NCBI GenBank assembly: GCA_038329845.1
Contig: JBBQNJ010000004.1
Span: 31,941 to 95,940, forward strand
Reading direction: 5' to 3'
From: JBBQNJ01 sp038329845
GTDB taxonomy: Bacteria > Planctomycetota > Phycisphaerae > Tepidisphaerales > Tepidisphaeraceae
Length of the DNA: 64,000 bases
Numbering within the stretch: position 1 is the stretch's first letter; every line of letters starts with the position of its first letter. The notes under the pieces were generated by a model. It was given only the letters and a program-made list of their open reading frames with translations, was not told where the DNA came from and made no database searches. Below are positions 40,959 through 49,139 of this stretch, piece by piece. A program made the translations under genes and the position numbers.

Positions 40959-41681
40959 ATGATCGAACTGGGCGTCAACATCGACCATGTGGCCACTTTG
41001 CGGCAGGCGCGGCGCACGGTCGAGCCGGACCCGGTGTGGGCTGCGGTCGAAGCTGAACTCGGCGGCGCTGATGGGATCACCGTACATCTGCGCGAGGATC
41101 GACGGCACATCAACGACCGCGATGTGCAACTACTACACCAAACGGTGCGGTGCAAGTTGAACCTCGAGATGAGCCTGGCGCCCGAGATCATCGAGATCGC
41201 CCTGCGGACCGCGCCGCAGCAGGCGACGATCGTACCGGAACGGCGTCAGGAAGTGACGACCGAAGGCGGGATCGATCTGTGCGCCGGCGCGGATGCTTCG
41301 ATGGCGGTCAAGCGGTTGAAGGAGGCGGGAATCTTCGTCTCGGCGTTCATCGACCCCGATGATTCGCAGCTTCTGGCCGCGGCACAGCAGGGCTTCGGCG
41401 CTGTCGAGTTTCACACCGGAGAATACGCCAACGCAGCGAATCCGGAGGAGGCGCGGCGGCAGTTGGACCGGCTGGTTCGCGCTTGCGCTACGGCCGAGGC
41501 CAAGGGTCTACGGCTCCACGCCGGGCATGGCCTGACCTATCACAACGTCTTGCCGGTGGCGCGGATCGCCGGAATGCGCGAACTGAATATCGGGCATGCG
41601 ATCATCAGCCGGGCGGTGTTCACAGGGCTTCGCCAGGCGGTGCGGGAGATGAAAGACGTGTTGAACCGTGTGCCCGAATGA
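40959..41681 (+). CDS. pdxJ: Pyridoxine 5'-phosphate synthase
   Basis: 240 residues from ATG 40959. Motifs IELGVNIDHVATLRQARR, GITVHLREDRRHINDRDV, LNLEMSLAPEI, PQQATIVPERRQEVTTEGG, VSAFIDPDDSQ, EFHTGEYANA, LHAGHGLTYHNV and LNIGHAIISRAVF cover all conserved PdxJ loops. It condenses 3-amino-2-oxopropyl phosphate with deoxyxylulose 5-phosphate to form pyridoxine phosphate. No Shine-Dalgarno is visible, in line with the very short leader predicted. dapA follows after 69 nt on the same strand. Confidence 0.97.
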   Translation: MIELGVNIDHVATLRQARRTVEPDPVWAAVEAELGGADGITVHLREDRRHINDRDVQLLHQTVRCKLNLEMSLAPEIIEIALRTAPQQATIVPERRQEVTTEGGIDLCAGADASMAVKRLKEAGIFVSAFIDPDDSQLLAAAQQGFGAVEFHTGEYANAANPEEARRQLDRLVRACATAEAKGLRLHAGHGLTYHNVLPVARIAGMRELNIGHAIISRAVFTGLRQAVREMKDVLNRVPE

Positions 41682-41750
41682 CAAGCCCCGAGCCGCCGCC
41701 CGCCCGGCTCCCAGCGCGAACGAGTTCCACTATTTATTGAGGTTATTGAC

Positions 41751-42632
41751 ATGTTTTCCGGCGCCATGACGGCCATGATCACCCCCTTCCGCGATGGGTC
41801 GCTCGATGAACATCGGCTGGCGGGGCAGATTGAATATCAGATCCGCGCGGGGATCGACGCGCTGGTACCGGTCGGCACCACCGGCGAATCGCCCACCCTC
41901 GATTTCGATGAGCATCAGCGGATGATCGAGCGGACGGTCGAGTTGGCGGCGGGCCGCATCCCCGTGATCGCCGGCACCGGGGCCAACGCCACCCGCGAGG
42001 CCATCGAGCTGCACACCTTCGCCAGGAAGGCCGGCGCTAATGCCTGCTTGAGCGTCAACCCCTATTACAACAAGCCGACCCAGGAGGGCCTCTATCGCCA
42101 CTTCATGGCGATCGCCGACGCGGTGGACCTGCCGATGATGCTGTACAACATCCCCTCACGCACGGGCATCACGATGAGCGCCGCGACGGTGGCGCGGCTG
42201 CACCAGGCAAACCCGGCCATTTTCGTCGCCATCAAGGAAGCCACCGGCGATATGAACATGGCCAGCGAAATCCGCAGTCTGTGCCCGATCGCCCTGCTCA
42301 GTGGCGATGATTCGCTGACGCTTCCATTGATGGCGATCGGCGCAGCGGGCGTGGTAAGCGTCTTGAGCAACCTCATGCCCGTCGCCGTCAAGCGGATGGT
42401 TTCGCTGGCGCAGTCGGGTCAGTTCGCCCAAGCCGCCGCCGAACACGCCCGTCTGTTTCCGCTGATCCGGACGCTTTTCCTCGATGGCAACCCGGTGGGA
42501 ATCAAGCACGCGATGCGAGTGGCCGGGCTGGACAGCGGGGAACTTCGGCTGCCGCTATGCCAGGCCAGCGAGCCAACGCGCCAGGCGATCGAACGTGAAA
42601 TGCGCAGCGCCGGCGCTCCCGCGGGAGTGTGA
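41751..42632 (+). CDS. dapA: 4-hydroxy-tetrahydrodipicolinate synthase
   Basis: 293 residues. GAMTAMITPFRDGSLDEHRL, VPVGTTGESPTLDFDEH, NPYYNKPTQEGLYRHF with the proton-relay Tyr, YNIPSRTGITM and the Schiff-base Lys in FVAIKEATGD identify DapA. It condenses pyruvate and aspartate semialdehyde in the lysine/diaminopimelate pathway. GAGG lies 8 nt before the ATG. aroDE follows after 9 nt, so both are probably in one transcript. Confidence 0.97.
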   Translation: MFSGAMTAMITPFRDGSLDEHRLAGQIEYQIRAGIDALVPVGTTGESPTLDFDEHQRMIERTVELAAGRIPVIAGTGANATREAIELHTFARKAGANACLSVNPYYNKPTQEGLYRHFMAIADAVDLPMMLYNIPSRTGITMSAATVARLHQANPAIFVAIKEATGDMNMASEIRSLCPIALLSGDDSLTLPLMAIGAAGVVSVLSNLMPVAVKRMVSLAQSGQFAQAAAEHARLFPLIRTLFLDGNPVGIKHAMRVAGLDSGELRLPLCQASEPTRQAIEREMRSAGAPAGV

Positions 42633-42641
42633 CATCAAGTC

Positions 42642-44186
42642 ATGACGCTGTTGTGCGCTTCCATCCTCGTCCGCGATCCCGCCCAGGCGCGGCGGGACTT
42701 GGCCTTGGCGGCCGAAGCCGGCGCCGAGATCGTCGAATTACGCCTCGACCGCATCACCGACCCAGCGGCGCTGACGCCCGTTATGGATCGCGCCGGTGTG
42801 CCATGCGTCCTGACGTGCCGCCCCACCTGGGAAGGCGGTGAAAGTGCGCTCGACGACGCCGAGCGGTTGCGAATGCTGGAATCGCTCGCATCCGGCCGCG
42901 GCGGCTACGTGGATGTGGAACTCAAGACCGTCCAGCGAGTGGACGGCTCGGCGCTGCCCGCATCGGCGTCATTGATCATCAGCGCCCATGACTTCGCCGG
43001 CCGTCCCGAGCGCCTGAACAATCTGCTGCTGGAGATGGATCGATCGCCGGCCACCGTCCAGAAGATCGTCTGGACCGCCCGGACGATCCGCGACAACCTC
43101 GAGGCGTTCGAGATTCTCCGCGCGCGGCGAAAGCCGATGATCGCGTTCTGCATGGGCGAGGCGGGGATCATCTCCCGCGTTCTGGCGAAGAAATTCGGGA
43201 GTTTTCTCACGTTCGCCACGATCCGCGCCGACGCCGCCACCGCACCCGGGCAGCTTACACTCGATGAACTTAAGAGCCTGTATCGCTGGGACGCGATCGG
43301 TCCGAATACGCGCGTCTACGGCGTCGTCGCCGATCCGGTGATGCACTCGATGTCGCCGGCGATCCACAACGCCGCGTTCGACGCCGCCGGCTTCGATGGT
43401 GTTTATTTGCCCATGCGGGTCGAAGGATCCTATGAGTCGTTCAAGGCGTTCATGGAGAGTTTCCTTCATGCCGAGGGGCTGGACTTCTCGGGGCTGAGCG
43501 TGACGATCCCGCACAAGGAGAACGCCCTGCGATATCTGAGCGAGCGCGGGGACGAGGTCGAGCCGTTGGCGCGGCGGATCGGCGCCGTCAACACGATCAT
43601 CGTCGATCGGTCGCCGCGGCGAATCGCGCTGCGCGGGATCAACACCGACTACGCGGCGATTCTCGATTCCATCACGTCAGCGCTGCAGATCGGGCGCGAC
43701 GACCTGAAGGATCGTCGCGTCGCCGTCCTGGGCGCCGGCGGGACTGGGCGCACCGCCGTGGCGGCGTTGGCTCACTGCGGCGCGACGGTCGTGGTGTACA
43801 ACCGGACTCTCGAGCGCGCCAAGGCGCTGAGCAAGAAATTCAACGGCAAATCCGGGAAAGTCGTCGCGGCACCCATGGAAAAACTGTGCGGATCATGCTG
43901 CGACATCTACCTGAACACGACCTCGGTGGGGATGCATCCGAAGGTGGACCAGTCGGCCTTCGGCGTTGCGCCGCCGAAACTCACCAGCGGATCGCTGGTG
44001 TTCGATACCGTCTACAACCCGATGAAGACGCTTCTGCTCAAGCAGGCCGAGCAAGCCGGCGCCGCAACGATCAGCGGGGTGGAAATGTTCGTCCGCCAGG
44101 CCGCGGCACAGTTCGAGGCGTGGACGAATCTCAAGGCACCGATGACGGTCATGCGGGAAGTCATCGAGCGCCGCTTGGGGAGTTGA
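42642..44186 (+). CDS. aroDE: Bifunctional 3-dehydroquinate dehydratase (type I) / shikimate dehydrogenase
   Basis: 514 residues in two domains. 1-215 is type I dehydroquinase: EIVELRLDRI, CVLTCRPTWEGG, His in LIISAHDFAGR and Schiff-base Lys in TVQKIVWTARTI. 225-514 is shikimate dehydrogenase: VYGVVADPVMHSMSPAIHNA, VTIPHKENALRYL with the catalytic Lys, NTIIVD, the NADP loop VLGAGGTGRTAVAAL and DTVYNPMKTLLLKQA. The same fusion is known from plants and some bacteria, including planctomycetes and chlamydiae. It performs two consecutive steps of the shikimate pathway. Confidence 0.95.
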   Translation: MTLLCASILVRDPAQARRDLALAAEAGAEIVELRLDRITDPAALTPVMDRAGVPCVLTCRPTWEGGESALDDAERLRMLESLASGRGGYVDVELKTVQRVDGSALPASASLIISAHDFAGRPERLNNLLLEMDRSPATVQKIVWTARTIRDNLEAFEILRARRKPMIAFCMGEAGIISRVLAKKFGSFLTFATIRADAATAPGQLTLDELKSLYRWDAIGPNTRVYGVVADPVMHSMSPAIHNAAFDAAGFDGVYLPMRVEGSYESFKAFMESFLHAEGLDFSGLSVTIPHKENALRYLSERGDEVEPLARRIGAVNTIIVDRSPRRIALRGINTDYAAILDSITSALQIGRDDLKDRRVAVLGAGGTGRTAVAALAHCGATVVVYNRTLERAKALSKKFNGKSGKVVAAPMEKLCGSCCDIYLNTTSVGMHPKVDQSAFGVAPPKLTSGSLVFDTVYNPMKTLLLKQAEQAGAATISGVEMFVRQAAAQFEAWTNLKAPMTVMREVIERRLGS

Positions 44187-44321
44187 TCGCCCTTGAGACC
44201 ATGGCCGCGACGGTTTCGGCGCGCCGGCACCGCGATCAAGCCCGCCCGCGGCGGCCGCGTCAAGTTTGCCGGATGGGTCGATAGCGCCGGGGTCATCGGG
44301 TGACGACGCGGCAAAGAAACC

Positions 44322-44864
44322 CTAAATCTTCTCGATTTGCCAATACTCGAGCTCGAGCGGCGTGGGACGCCCGAAGATGGTGGTGAGGATGCGGATCATC
44401 CCCTTGTCGGGGATCACCTCGTCCACCTCGCCCTCGAAGTTCTGGAACGCGCCGTTGGTGACCTTTACCTTGTCGCCCTTGGCGAATCGCTCGGACGGGC
44501 TGACGGTCTCTTCCTTGCGCTCGGCGGCCTCGATCATCTTCTGCTCATCCTTGGGCGTCATCGGGATCGGTTTGCCGTTGGACCCGATGAAGTCGCCAAC
44601 CCCGTCGGTCTCCTTGATCATGAACCAGACCTTGTCGGGGATTCGTCCGTCTTTATCGAGCTGCAGTTCGACAAAAACGTAGCCGGCGTAGAGCTTGCGG
44701 TCGGATTCGCGGCGCTGGCCCCCCTTGACGTGGCGGACGCGCTCGGTGGGCACGAGGATGCGCCCCAGATGCTCTTCAAGGCCTTCGATCTTGACCTTGC
44801 GCGCGAGCTTGTCGCGCACCTGGTCTTCTTTATTGCTGGCGACTCTAAGGACGAAGAATTGCAT
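44322..44864 (-). CDS. nusG: Transcription termination/antitermination factor NusG
   Basis: 180 residues. The NGN domain starts MQFFVLRVASNKEDQVRD and contains RILVPTERV, KLYAGYVFVELQLDKDG and VWFMIKETDGVGDFIGS. The C-terminal KOW domain has FAKGDKVKVTNGAFQNFEGE and TIFGRPTPLELEYWQIEKI. It binds RNA polymerase and couples it with Rho or ribosomal S10. It follows secE by 38 nt at the end of the tuf-secE-nusG operon. In most bacteria rplK comes next; here the following gene, aroDE, is convergent. Confidence 0.96.
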   Translation of the reverse strand: MQFFVLRVASNKEDQVRDKLARKVKIEGLEEHLGRILVPTERVRHVKGGQRRESDRKLYAGYVFVELQLDKDGRIPDKVWFMIKETDGVGDFIGSNGKPIPMTPKDEQKMIEAAERKEETVSPSERFAKGDKVKVTNGAFQNFEGEVDEVIPDKGMIRILTTIFGRPTPLELEYWQIEKI

Positions 44865-44902
44865 GATTGAAGAACACGAAGTAAGGACGCGGGAGTTCAG
44901 TT

Positions 44903-45460
44903 TCAGCCGAAGGGGTTGGCCTTCAGCACGCCGATCAACCAGAAGAGAAACGCAAACGCGGTGTCGATCACGAACAAGAACACCGCGATCAGAAGCATGA
45001 AGAAGATCACCACTTTGGTCGAACCGATCAGCTCCTTGCGGCTGGTCCAGTTGACCTTCTTCATTTCGCTGTCGGTGGCGATCAGAAAGTCGGCATTGGA
45101 AGCCTTGTTCATGGCCCAGTAGCCCAGAAGCATCAACCCGATGGCTAGGCCGGCACCCACGCCGACGGCGACATTGGGGCTGACGTGAACCGAAGCGCGA
45201 AGCTGGTCATAGACGAACGCGCCGGTGAAAATCGACAGCAGCCCGATCCCGATCGCCGTCCCCAGGCGCGTCCACTTGCCCTGCCCGCGCTTGTAGATCG
45301 TGAAGAACCCGCCGGCCGACTTGCCTCGCCCGGCGGAGGCCGACGGGCCGGGGCGCCGTGGGGCAAGATCCTCGGAATTCAGCGAATCGGTTTCAAGTTC
45401 GGCGTCGGATTCGTTCTTGGCCATCGCCTTGTCTTTCGCTTGCGTCATCTCCGTCGCCAT
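44903..45460 (-). CDS. secE: Preprotein translocase subunit SecE
   Basis: 185 residues from ATG 45460 (AAGG about 10 nt upstream); a second ATG at 45424 is possible. Longer than E. coli SecE (127). A charged N-terminus (to about 55), two added hydrophobic segments (TAIGIGLLSIFTGAFVY and VAVGVGAGLAIGLMLLG), then the conserved core: amphipathic helix DSEMKKVNWTSRKELIGSTK and the final membrane helix VIFFMLLIAVFLFVIDTAFA. Three membrane segments in all. SecE is the essential clamp of the SecYEG channel. Confidence 0.92.
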   Translation of the reverse strand: MATEMTQAKDKAMAKNESDAELETDSLNSEDLAPRRPGPSASAGRGKSAGGFFTIYKRGQGKWTRLGTAIGIGLLSIFTGAFVYDQLRASVHVSPNVAVGVGAGLAIGLMLLGYWAMNKASNADFLIATDSEMKKVNWTSRKELIGSTKVVIFFMLLIAVFLFVIDTAFAFLFWLIGVLKANPFG

Positions 45461-45524
45461 CGCCCAATCGCCTTGAACTTCTGAATCGAGTTGCCGCGCC
45501 CAACCCCCCGCCGCGGCTGGGAAA

Positions 45525-45597
45525 CACGCCAGGAGGGAATCGAACCCCCAACCTGCCGCTTTGGAGACGGCTGCTCTACCAATTGAGCTACTGGCGT
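45525..45597 (-). tRNA. trpT: tRNA-Trp (CCA)
   Basis: Acceptor arms ACGCCAG and CTGGCGT pair fully, the D-arm reads TAGCTCAATTGGTAGAGCA, the anticodon loop CTCCAAA gives CCA, and the T-arm is GGGGGTTCGATTCCC. The discriminator is G. No CCA tail is encoded. Between rpmG and secE, the usual place for trpT in tuf-secE-nusG operons. Confidence 0.97.
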
Positions 45598-45695
45598 AAG
45601 CGCGGGCCGCGATCTTCGATATATCCCATTTCCCGGCGATTGCTCCATCGCCGGTCGAGTCGATCCGCGCGGCATTCCGCCGAGCGGTCGAAGCC

Positions 45696-45860
45696 TCACT
45701 TCCGCTTGACTTTATGAAGCGTATGGCGGCGAAGACGCGGAGAATACTTCTTGATCTCCACCTTCTGCACGCCGCCGGCAACCTTGATCTCGGTGCGGTA
45801 GTTCAAGTCACCGGTTTCGGTGCATTGAAGCCACACCATTTCTCGATTTTCCTTGGCCAT
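45696..45860 (-). CDS. rpmG: 50S ribosomal protein L33
   Basis: 54 residues, MAKENREMVWLQCTETGDLN and then YRTEIK, with KKYSPRLRRHTLHKVKRK at the end. This is the compact L33 fold. Only one Cys is present (CTE), so it is the zinc-free C-minus type. It lies between tuf and tRNA-Trp as in many bacteria. AGGTGATGG precedes the ATG. Confidence 0.96.
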   Translation of the reverse strand: MAKENREMVWLQCTETGDLNYRTEIKVAGGVQKVEIKKYSPRLRRHTLHKVKRK

Positions 45861-45882
45861 TCCATCACCTAAAGAACGTCAA

Positions 45883-45940
45883 TCCGGGCGACGGCGGGAG
45901 AAAAGGCGAACTTCGCCCGTTCCACCGCCGCCGACCCGGA
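45883..45940 (-). terminator. Hairpin between tuf and rpmG, possible partial terminator
   Basis: Read on the minus strand, GGCGA and TCGCC form a short stem with TTTTCT behind it, nested inside an imperfect long stem between TCCGGGTCGGCGGCGG and CCGCCGTCGCCCGGA. It could lower expression of rpmG-secE-nusG relative to tuf, or be an mRNA processing site. Confidence 0.4.
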
Positions 45941-45951
45941 CGACTTTTCAC

Positions 45952-47151
45952 TTACTGAAGAATCTTCACCACCACGCCCGAGCCAACGGTCTTGCCGCCT
46001 TCGCGGACGGCGAATCGTAGCTTTTCTTCCATGGCGATCGGGGCCTGAAGCTCGATCTCCATGGTGACGTTGTCGCCGGGCATGACCATCTCCGCCCCGC
46101 CCAACAGCTTGGCGGCGCCGGTCACGTCGGTGGTGCGGAAGTAAAACTGCGGGCGATACCCGGTGAAAAACGGCGTATGACGGCCGCCTTCTTCCTTGGT
46201 CAGCACGTAGACCTCGGCCTCGAACTTGGTGTGCGGCGTGATGCTCTTGGGCGCCGCCAGCACCTGTCCGCGCTCGAGTTCGTCTTTTTCCACGCCGCGG
46301 AGCAGCACGCCGACGTTGTCGCCGGCGATCCCTTCATCGAGGGTCTTGTTGAACTGTTCGACCCCGGTGACGACGGTGCTGCGGGTGGGCTTAAGGCCCA
46401 CGATCTCGATGGTTTCACCCATCTTGCAACGACCTCGCTCGATTCGCCCGGTGCCGACCGTGCCGCGACCCTTGATGCTGAACACGTCTTCGATGGGCAT
46501 CAGGAACGGCTTGTCAACCTCGCGCTGCGGAATCGGAACATAGTCGTCCAGCGCCTTGACCAGCGTGTCGATCGCCTCGCACGCCTTGTCGTCGGTGGGA
46601 TTCTGCATCGCCGGCAGCGAACTGCCGCGGATCACCGGGGTGTTGTCCCCGTCGAATCCGTACTTGGCCAGCAGTTCGCGGACTTCCATCTCGACCAGGT
46701 CGAGCAGCTCGGCGTCGTCCACGAGGTCCACCTTGTTAAGGAAGACGACGATCTTGGGCACGCCGACCTGACGGGCGAGCAGGATATGCTCGCGGGTCTG
46801 GGGCATGGGACCATCGGCGGCCGAGACGACCAGGATCGCCCCGTCCATCTGGGCAGCACCGGTGATCATGTTTTTGATGTAGTCGGCGTGTCCGGGACAG
46901 TCCACATGGGCGTAGTGGCGGGTTTCCGACTCGTACTCCACGTGGGCGGCGGCGATAGTCACCGTCTTGGTCGCGTCGCGGTCGATGCCGCCCTTGGCGA
47001 TGTCTTTATAGTTCTTGGCCGCCACCGACGGATACTTGGTGGCCGCCCGCGCCGATAGCGCCGCCGTCAGCGTGGTCTTGCCGTGGTCGATGTGACCGAT
47101 GGTGCCGACGTTCACGTGCGGCTTTTTCCGTTCAAATACACCCTTAGCCAT
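45952..47151 (-). CDS. tuf: Elongation factor Tu
   Basis: 399 residues from ATG 47151, with GGAGG 8 nt upstream; the frame extends to 47283 without support. G1 GHIDHGKTTL, G3 DCPGHADYIK, G4 NKVD, effector-loop region with GIDRDATKTVTIAAAHVEYE, and C-terminal PGDNVTMEIELQAPIAMEE. It delivers aminoacyl-tRNA to the ribosome. It is the first protein gene of the operon that starts with tRNA-Thr. Switch I has DRDATKT where most bacteria have EKARGIT-type residues. Confidence 0.98.
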   Translation of the reverse strand: MAKGVFERKKPHVNVGTIGHIDHGKTTLTAALSARAATKYPSVAAKNYKDIAKGGIDRDATKTVTIAAAHVEYESETRHYAHVDCPGHADYIKNMITGAAQMDGAILVVSAADGPMPQTREHILLARQVGVPKIVVFLNKVDLVDDAELLDLVEMEVRELLAKYGFDGDNTPVIRGSSLPAMQNPTDDKACEAIDTLVKALDDYVPIPQREVDKPFLMPIEDVFSIKGRGTVGTGRIERGRCKMGETIEIVGLKPTRSTVVTGVEQFNKTLDEGIAGDNVGVLLRGVEKDELERGQVLAAPKSITPHTKFEAEVYVLTKEEGGRHTPFFTGYRPQFYFRTTDVTGAAKLLGGAEMVMPGDNVTMEIELQAPIAMEEKLRFAVREGGKTVGSGVVVKILQ

Positions 47152-47492
47152 TGCCGAAACCTCCAGGTTTCTTTCCATCAAGCCCGGGGGTCTTGGACAA
47201 TCGCCCCGGGGGGCGGGTTTAACAAAAACCGCCCGGACCCATTGAATATCTACGACTTCCGTCGGGCGGGAACACTCCCGCACCGCGTCAAACTCGCGGG
47301 CCGGATCGACCCGGCATCGCTCGCCGCCGAACGATCAGTTCGCCGGGGGACGAAGGAGGAAGGATGCCGGACGCTTCTAGTCCCGGCGGCATCGTTCGCC
47401 ATCGCCGGGGGCACATCCCGCACCCTTCCGCCTTCCAATCCCGCTCGAACGTCTCGCCCGCGGCGATACGCTGGATCGATTGACCTCGCCAG
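47152..47492 (-). other. Leader between tRNA-Thr and tuf
   Basis: 341 nt without a gene. On the minus strand GCGGGAGTGTTCCCGC near 47265-47280 can form a 6-bp hairpin. No second tRNA is present. I see no clear promoter, so tuf is probably read from the promoter upstream of tRNA-Thr with RNA processing at the tRNA. Confidence 0.5.
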
Positions 47493-47564
<72 letters not shown>

Positions 47565-48069
47565 GGGAACCGCGATCTCCCCGCCGCCGCCGACGCCATA
47601 CCATAGTCGCCGGACCGACTCCCGGCGAGTCGAATTGCGCGATCACATCGCCAATCCCTTTTCGCGCCGCCGGTCCGATGCGAATCCGGCTCTTGCAAAC
47701 CAGGCGCACCGGGAGCGTTAGAAGGGCGGGCAGTATAAACCGGTCGCGGCCTTTGTCAAATAGTCGATCGCCTGATTCATCCTCACTCTTGCCGCTCGTC
47801 GCGGCTGCGTGCCGCATGCCAGCGAAGACGTCGGCACCGGCGCTCCCGGTCATGCCCGCAAGCAAAGCAGGGACGCGATTCTTCTTCAACATTTGAGACA
47901 TTATTCCGTCAAAAAGTCTACGACAAATTATAATAATAATAGTGCGACATTAGTATCCTTTGAAAAACACTGCTCCTCGCCCCAGCCGTCCCAGTGGCAA
48001 CCCCGGCGCCGAACAGGATTCAGCGCGTCGCCTTTTTCTGGGGGGCGAGAGGGATATGATGGGCCGGTC
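47565..48069. other. 505-nt gene-free region with promoter and AT-rich island
   Basis: Contains the tRNA-Thr/tuf promoter (47732-47759). Around 47880-47970 is an AT-rich island (AATTATAATAATAATAG) in otherwise GC-rich DNA, with TATAAT at 47929-47934 as a possible -10 for the methyltransferase, though no good -35 is seen. I found no other gene. Confidence 0.5.
47732..47759 (-). promoter_or_regulatory. Promoter of the tRNA-Thr-tuf-rpmG-secE-nusG operon
   Basis: Minus strand TTGACA (47759-47754), 16-nt spacer, TATACT (47737-47732). Near-consensus; transcription would start around 47725, about 160 nt before tRNA-Thr. Confidence 0.75.
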
Positions 48070-49053
48070 ATGAGCGATGAGGGCCAGAGGGCGATGCAGT
48101 GGGATGCCGAGCGGTTGCGCGATCCGCATGGGGTCGCGGACAAGCGCGTGCGGGTCCGTCGGATGTTTGCGGCGATCGCGGGCAGTTATGACCTGAATAA
48201 CCGGCTTCATTCGCTGGGGATGGATCAGCGCTGGCGGCGTCGGGCGGTCACCCTGGCGGGCGCGGGACCCGGCGAGCGAATCGTCGATGTGGCATGCGGG
48301 ACGGGAGACTTGGCCCTGGCTTTCGCCCGGGCGCGGCTGGCGCGTGTGCCCGGCGATCAACTGCTCTCCCGTGACCTGGCAGTCACCGAGGCGCAACCGG
48401 CGGGGATACCGGGCGTTCAACTGCCCGCCCGTGACCCGGCTATCGCCGAGGCGCAACCGGCGGCGGTTTCTTCGCCCCGGCCGACCGTGCTGGGCATCGA
48501 CTTCACTTACGAGATGCTTCCCCTGGCGGCACGCAAGGCCGCTTTTATCAACAGCGCCGTTTTGCGGAAAATGCAGGCCAGAGGCCCGCACCACAAGATG
48601 CAGAGTCCGCCGCGTGACCCGGCGGCGACGACGGGAATCGCCCGGGTGCGATTCATCAATGGCGACGCGATGGCCCTTCCTCTGCCGGATGCCTGCTGCG
48701 ACGTGGTCTCGATCGCGTTCGGGATTCGCAATGTCCAGGACCCTGCCTCGGCACTGCGGGAGTTTCATCGGGTTCTTCGCCCGGGCGGACGCCTGATCGT
48801 GCTGGAGTTTTCCCTGCCCCGCAACCGGTTGCTGCGGGCCGCGTACCAGCTTTATTTCCAGCATGTGCTGCCCCGCACCGCCACGCTGATCAGCCGGGAC
48901 AAGACCGGGGCCTACCGATACCTTCCCAGATCGGTCGATCGGTTCATTTCGCCGGAGCAGATGCTTGAACTGATCACCGCCGCCGGGTTTCACTTGGCCC
49001 AGGCCCATCCGTTGACGTTCGGGGTGTGCGTGTGCCATCGCGCCGTTCGGTAG
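48070..49053 (+). CDS. ubiE: UbiE/MenG-family quinone C-methyltransferase with two repeat-derived insertions
   Basis: 327 residues, against about 230-250 for the family. Core motifs are intact: MFAAIAGSYDLNNRLHSLGM, RIVDVACGTGDLALAFA (SAM motif I), VLGIDFTYEMLPLA, NGDAMALPLPD, FGIRNVQDPASALREFHRVL, PGGRLIVLEFSLP and PRSVDRFISPEQMLELI. It would methylate demethylmenaquinone or the ubiquinone precursor. About 42 extra residues after motif I come from a 60-bp tandem repeat, and about 25 after the acidic loop contain a palindromic repeat. Both are in frame and could be tolerated as surface loops. Confidence 0.9.
   Translation: MSDEGQRAMQWDAERLRDPHGVADKRVRVRRMFAAIAGSYDLNNRLHSLGMDQRWRRRAVTLAGAGPGERIVDVACGTGDLALAFARARLARVPGDQLLSRDLAVTEAQPAGIPGVQLPARDPAIAEAQPAAVSSPRPTVLGIDFTYEMLPLAARKAAFINSAVLRKMQARGPHHKMQSPPRDPAATTGIARVRFINGDAMALPLPDACCDVVSIAFGIRNVQDPASALREFHRVLRPGGRLIVLEFSLPRNRLLRAAYQLYFQHVLPRTATLISRDKTGAYRYLPRSVDRFISPEQMLELITAAGFHLAQAHPLTFGVCVCHRAVR
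48349..48468 (+). repeat. 60-bp imperfect tandem repeat inside ubiE
   Basis: Two 60-bp units, 48349-48408 and 48409-48468, sharing CCGTGACC and GAGGCGCAACCGGCGG at the same spacing. They encode two related 20-residue segments (QLLSRDLAVTEAQPAG and QLPARDPAIAEAQPAA). A third trace, GCGTGACCCGGC, lies in the second insertion near 48612. Confidence 0.85.
48573..48589. repeat. Palindromic repeat copy inside ubiE
   Basis: GCAGGCCAGAGGCCCGC matches the reverse complement of GCGGGCCTCTGGCCCGC at 61921-61937 at 16 of 17 positions. It is translated as part of QARGPH in the extra loop of the methyltransferase. Confidence 0.75.
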
Positions 49054-49139
49054 CCGAACGTCCTATATCGCCCGATTGCTCAGATTCACCCGGCGATATC
49101 CGATGAAATATGGATAGCCTCGCCGCTGGCGGAATCGCA

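Noticed and set aside
40889..41191. N-terminal extension of hisA by 101 residues
   Set aside because: HisA starts exactly at MILLPSIDLRDG; the extension lies antisense to pdxJ.
47565..47760. Further tRNA genes (Tyr, Gly) before tRNA-Thr
   Set aside because: No cloverleaf with T-loop GTTC and matching acceptor arms could be drawn on either strand.
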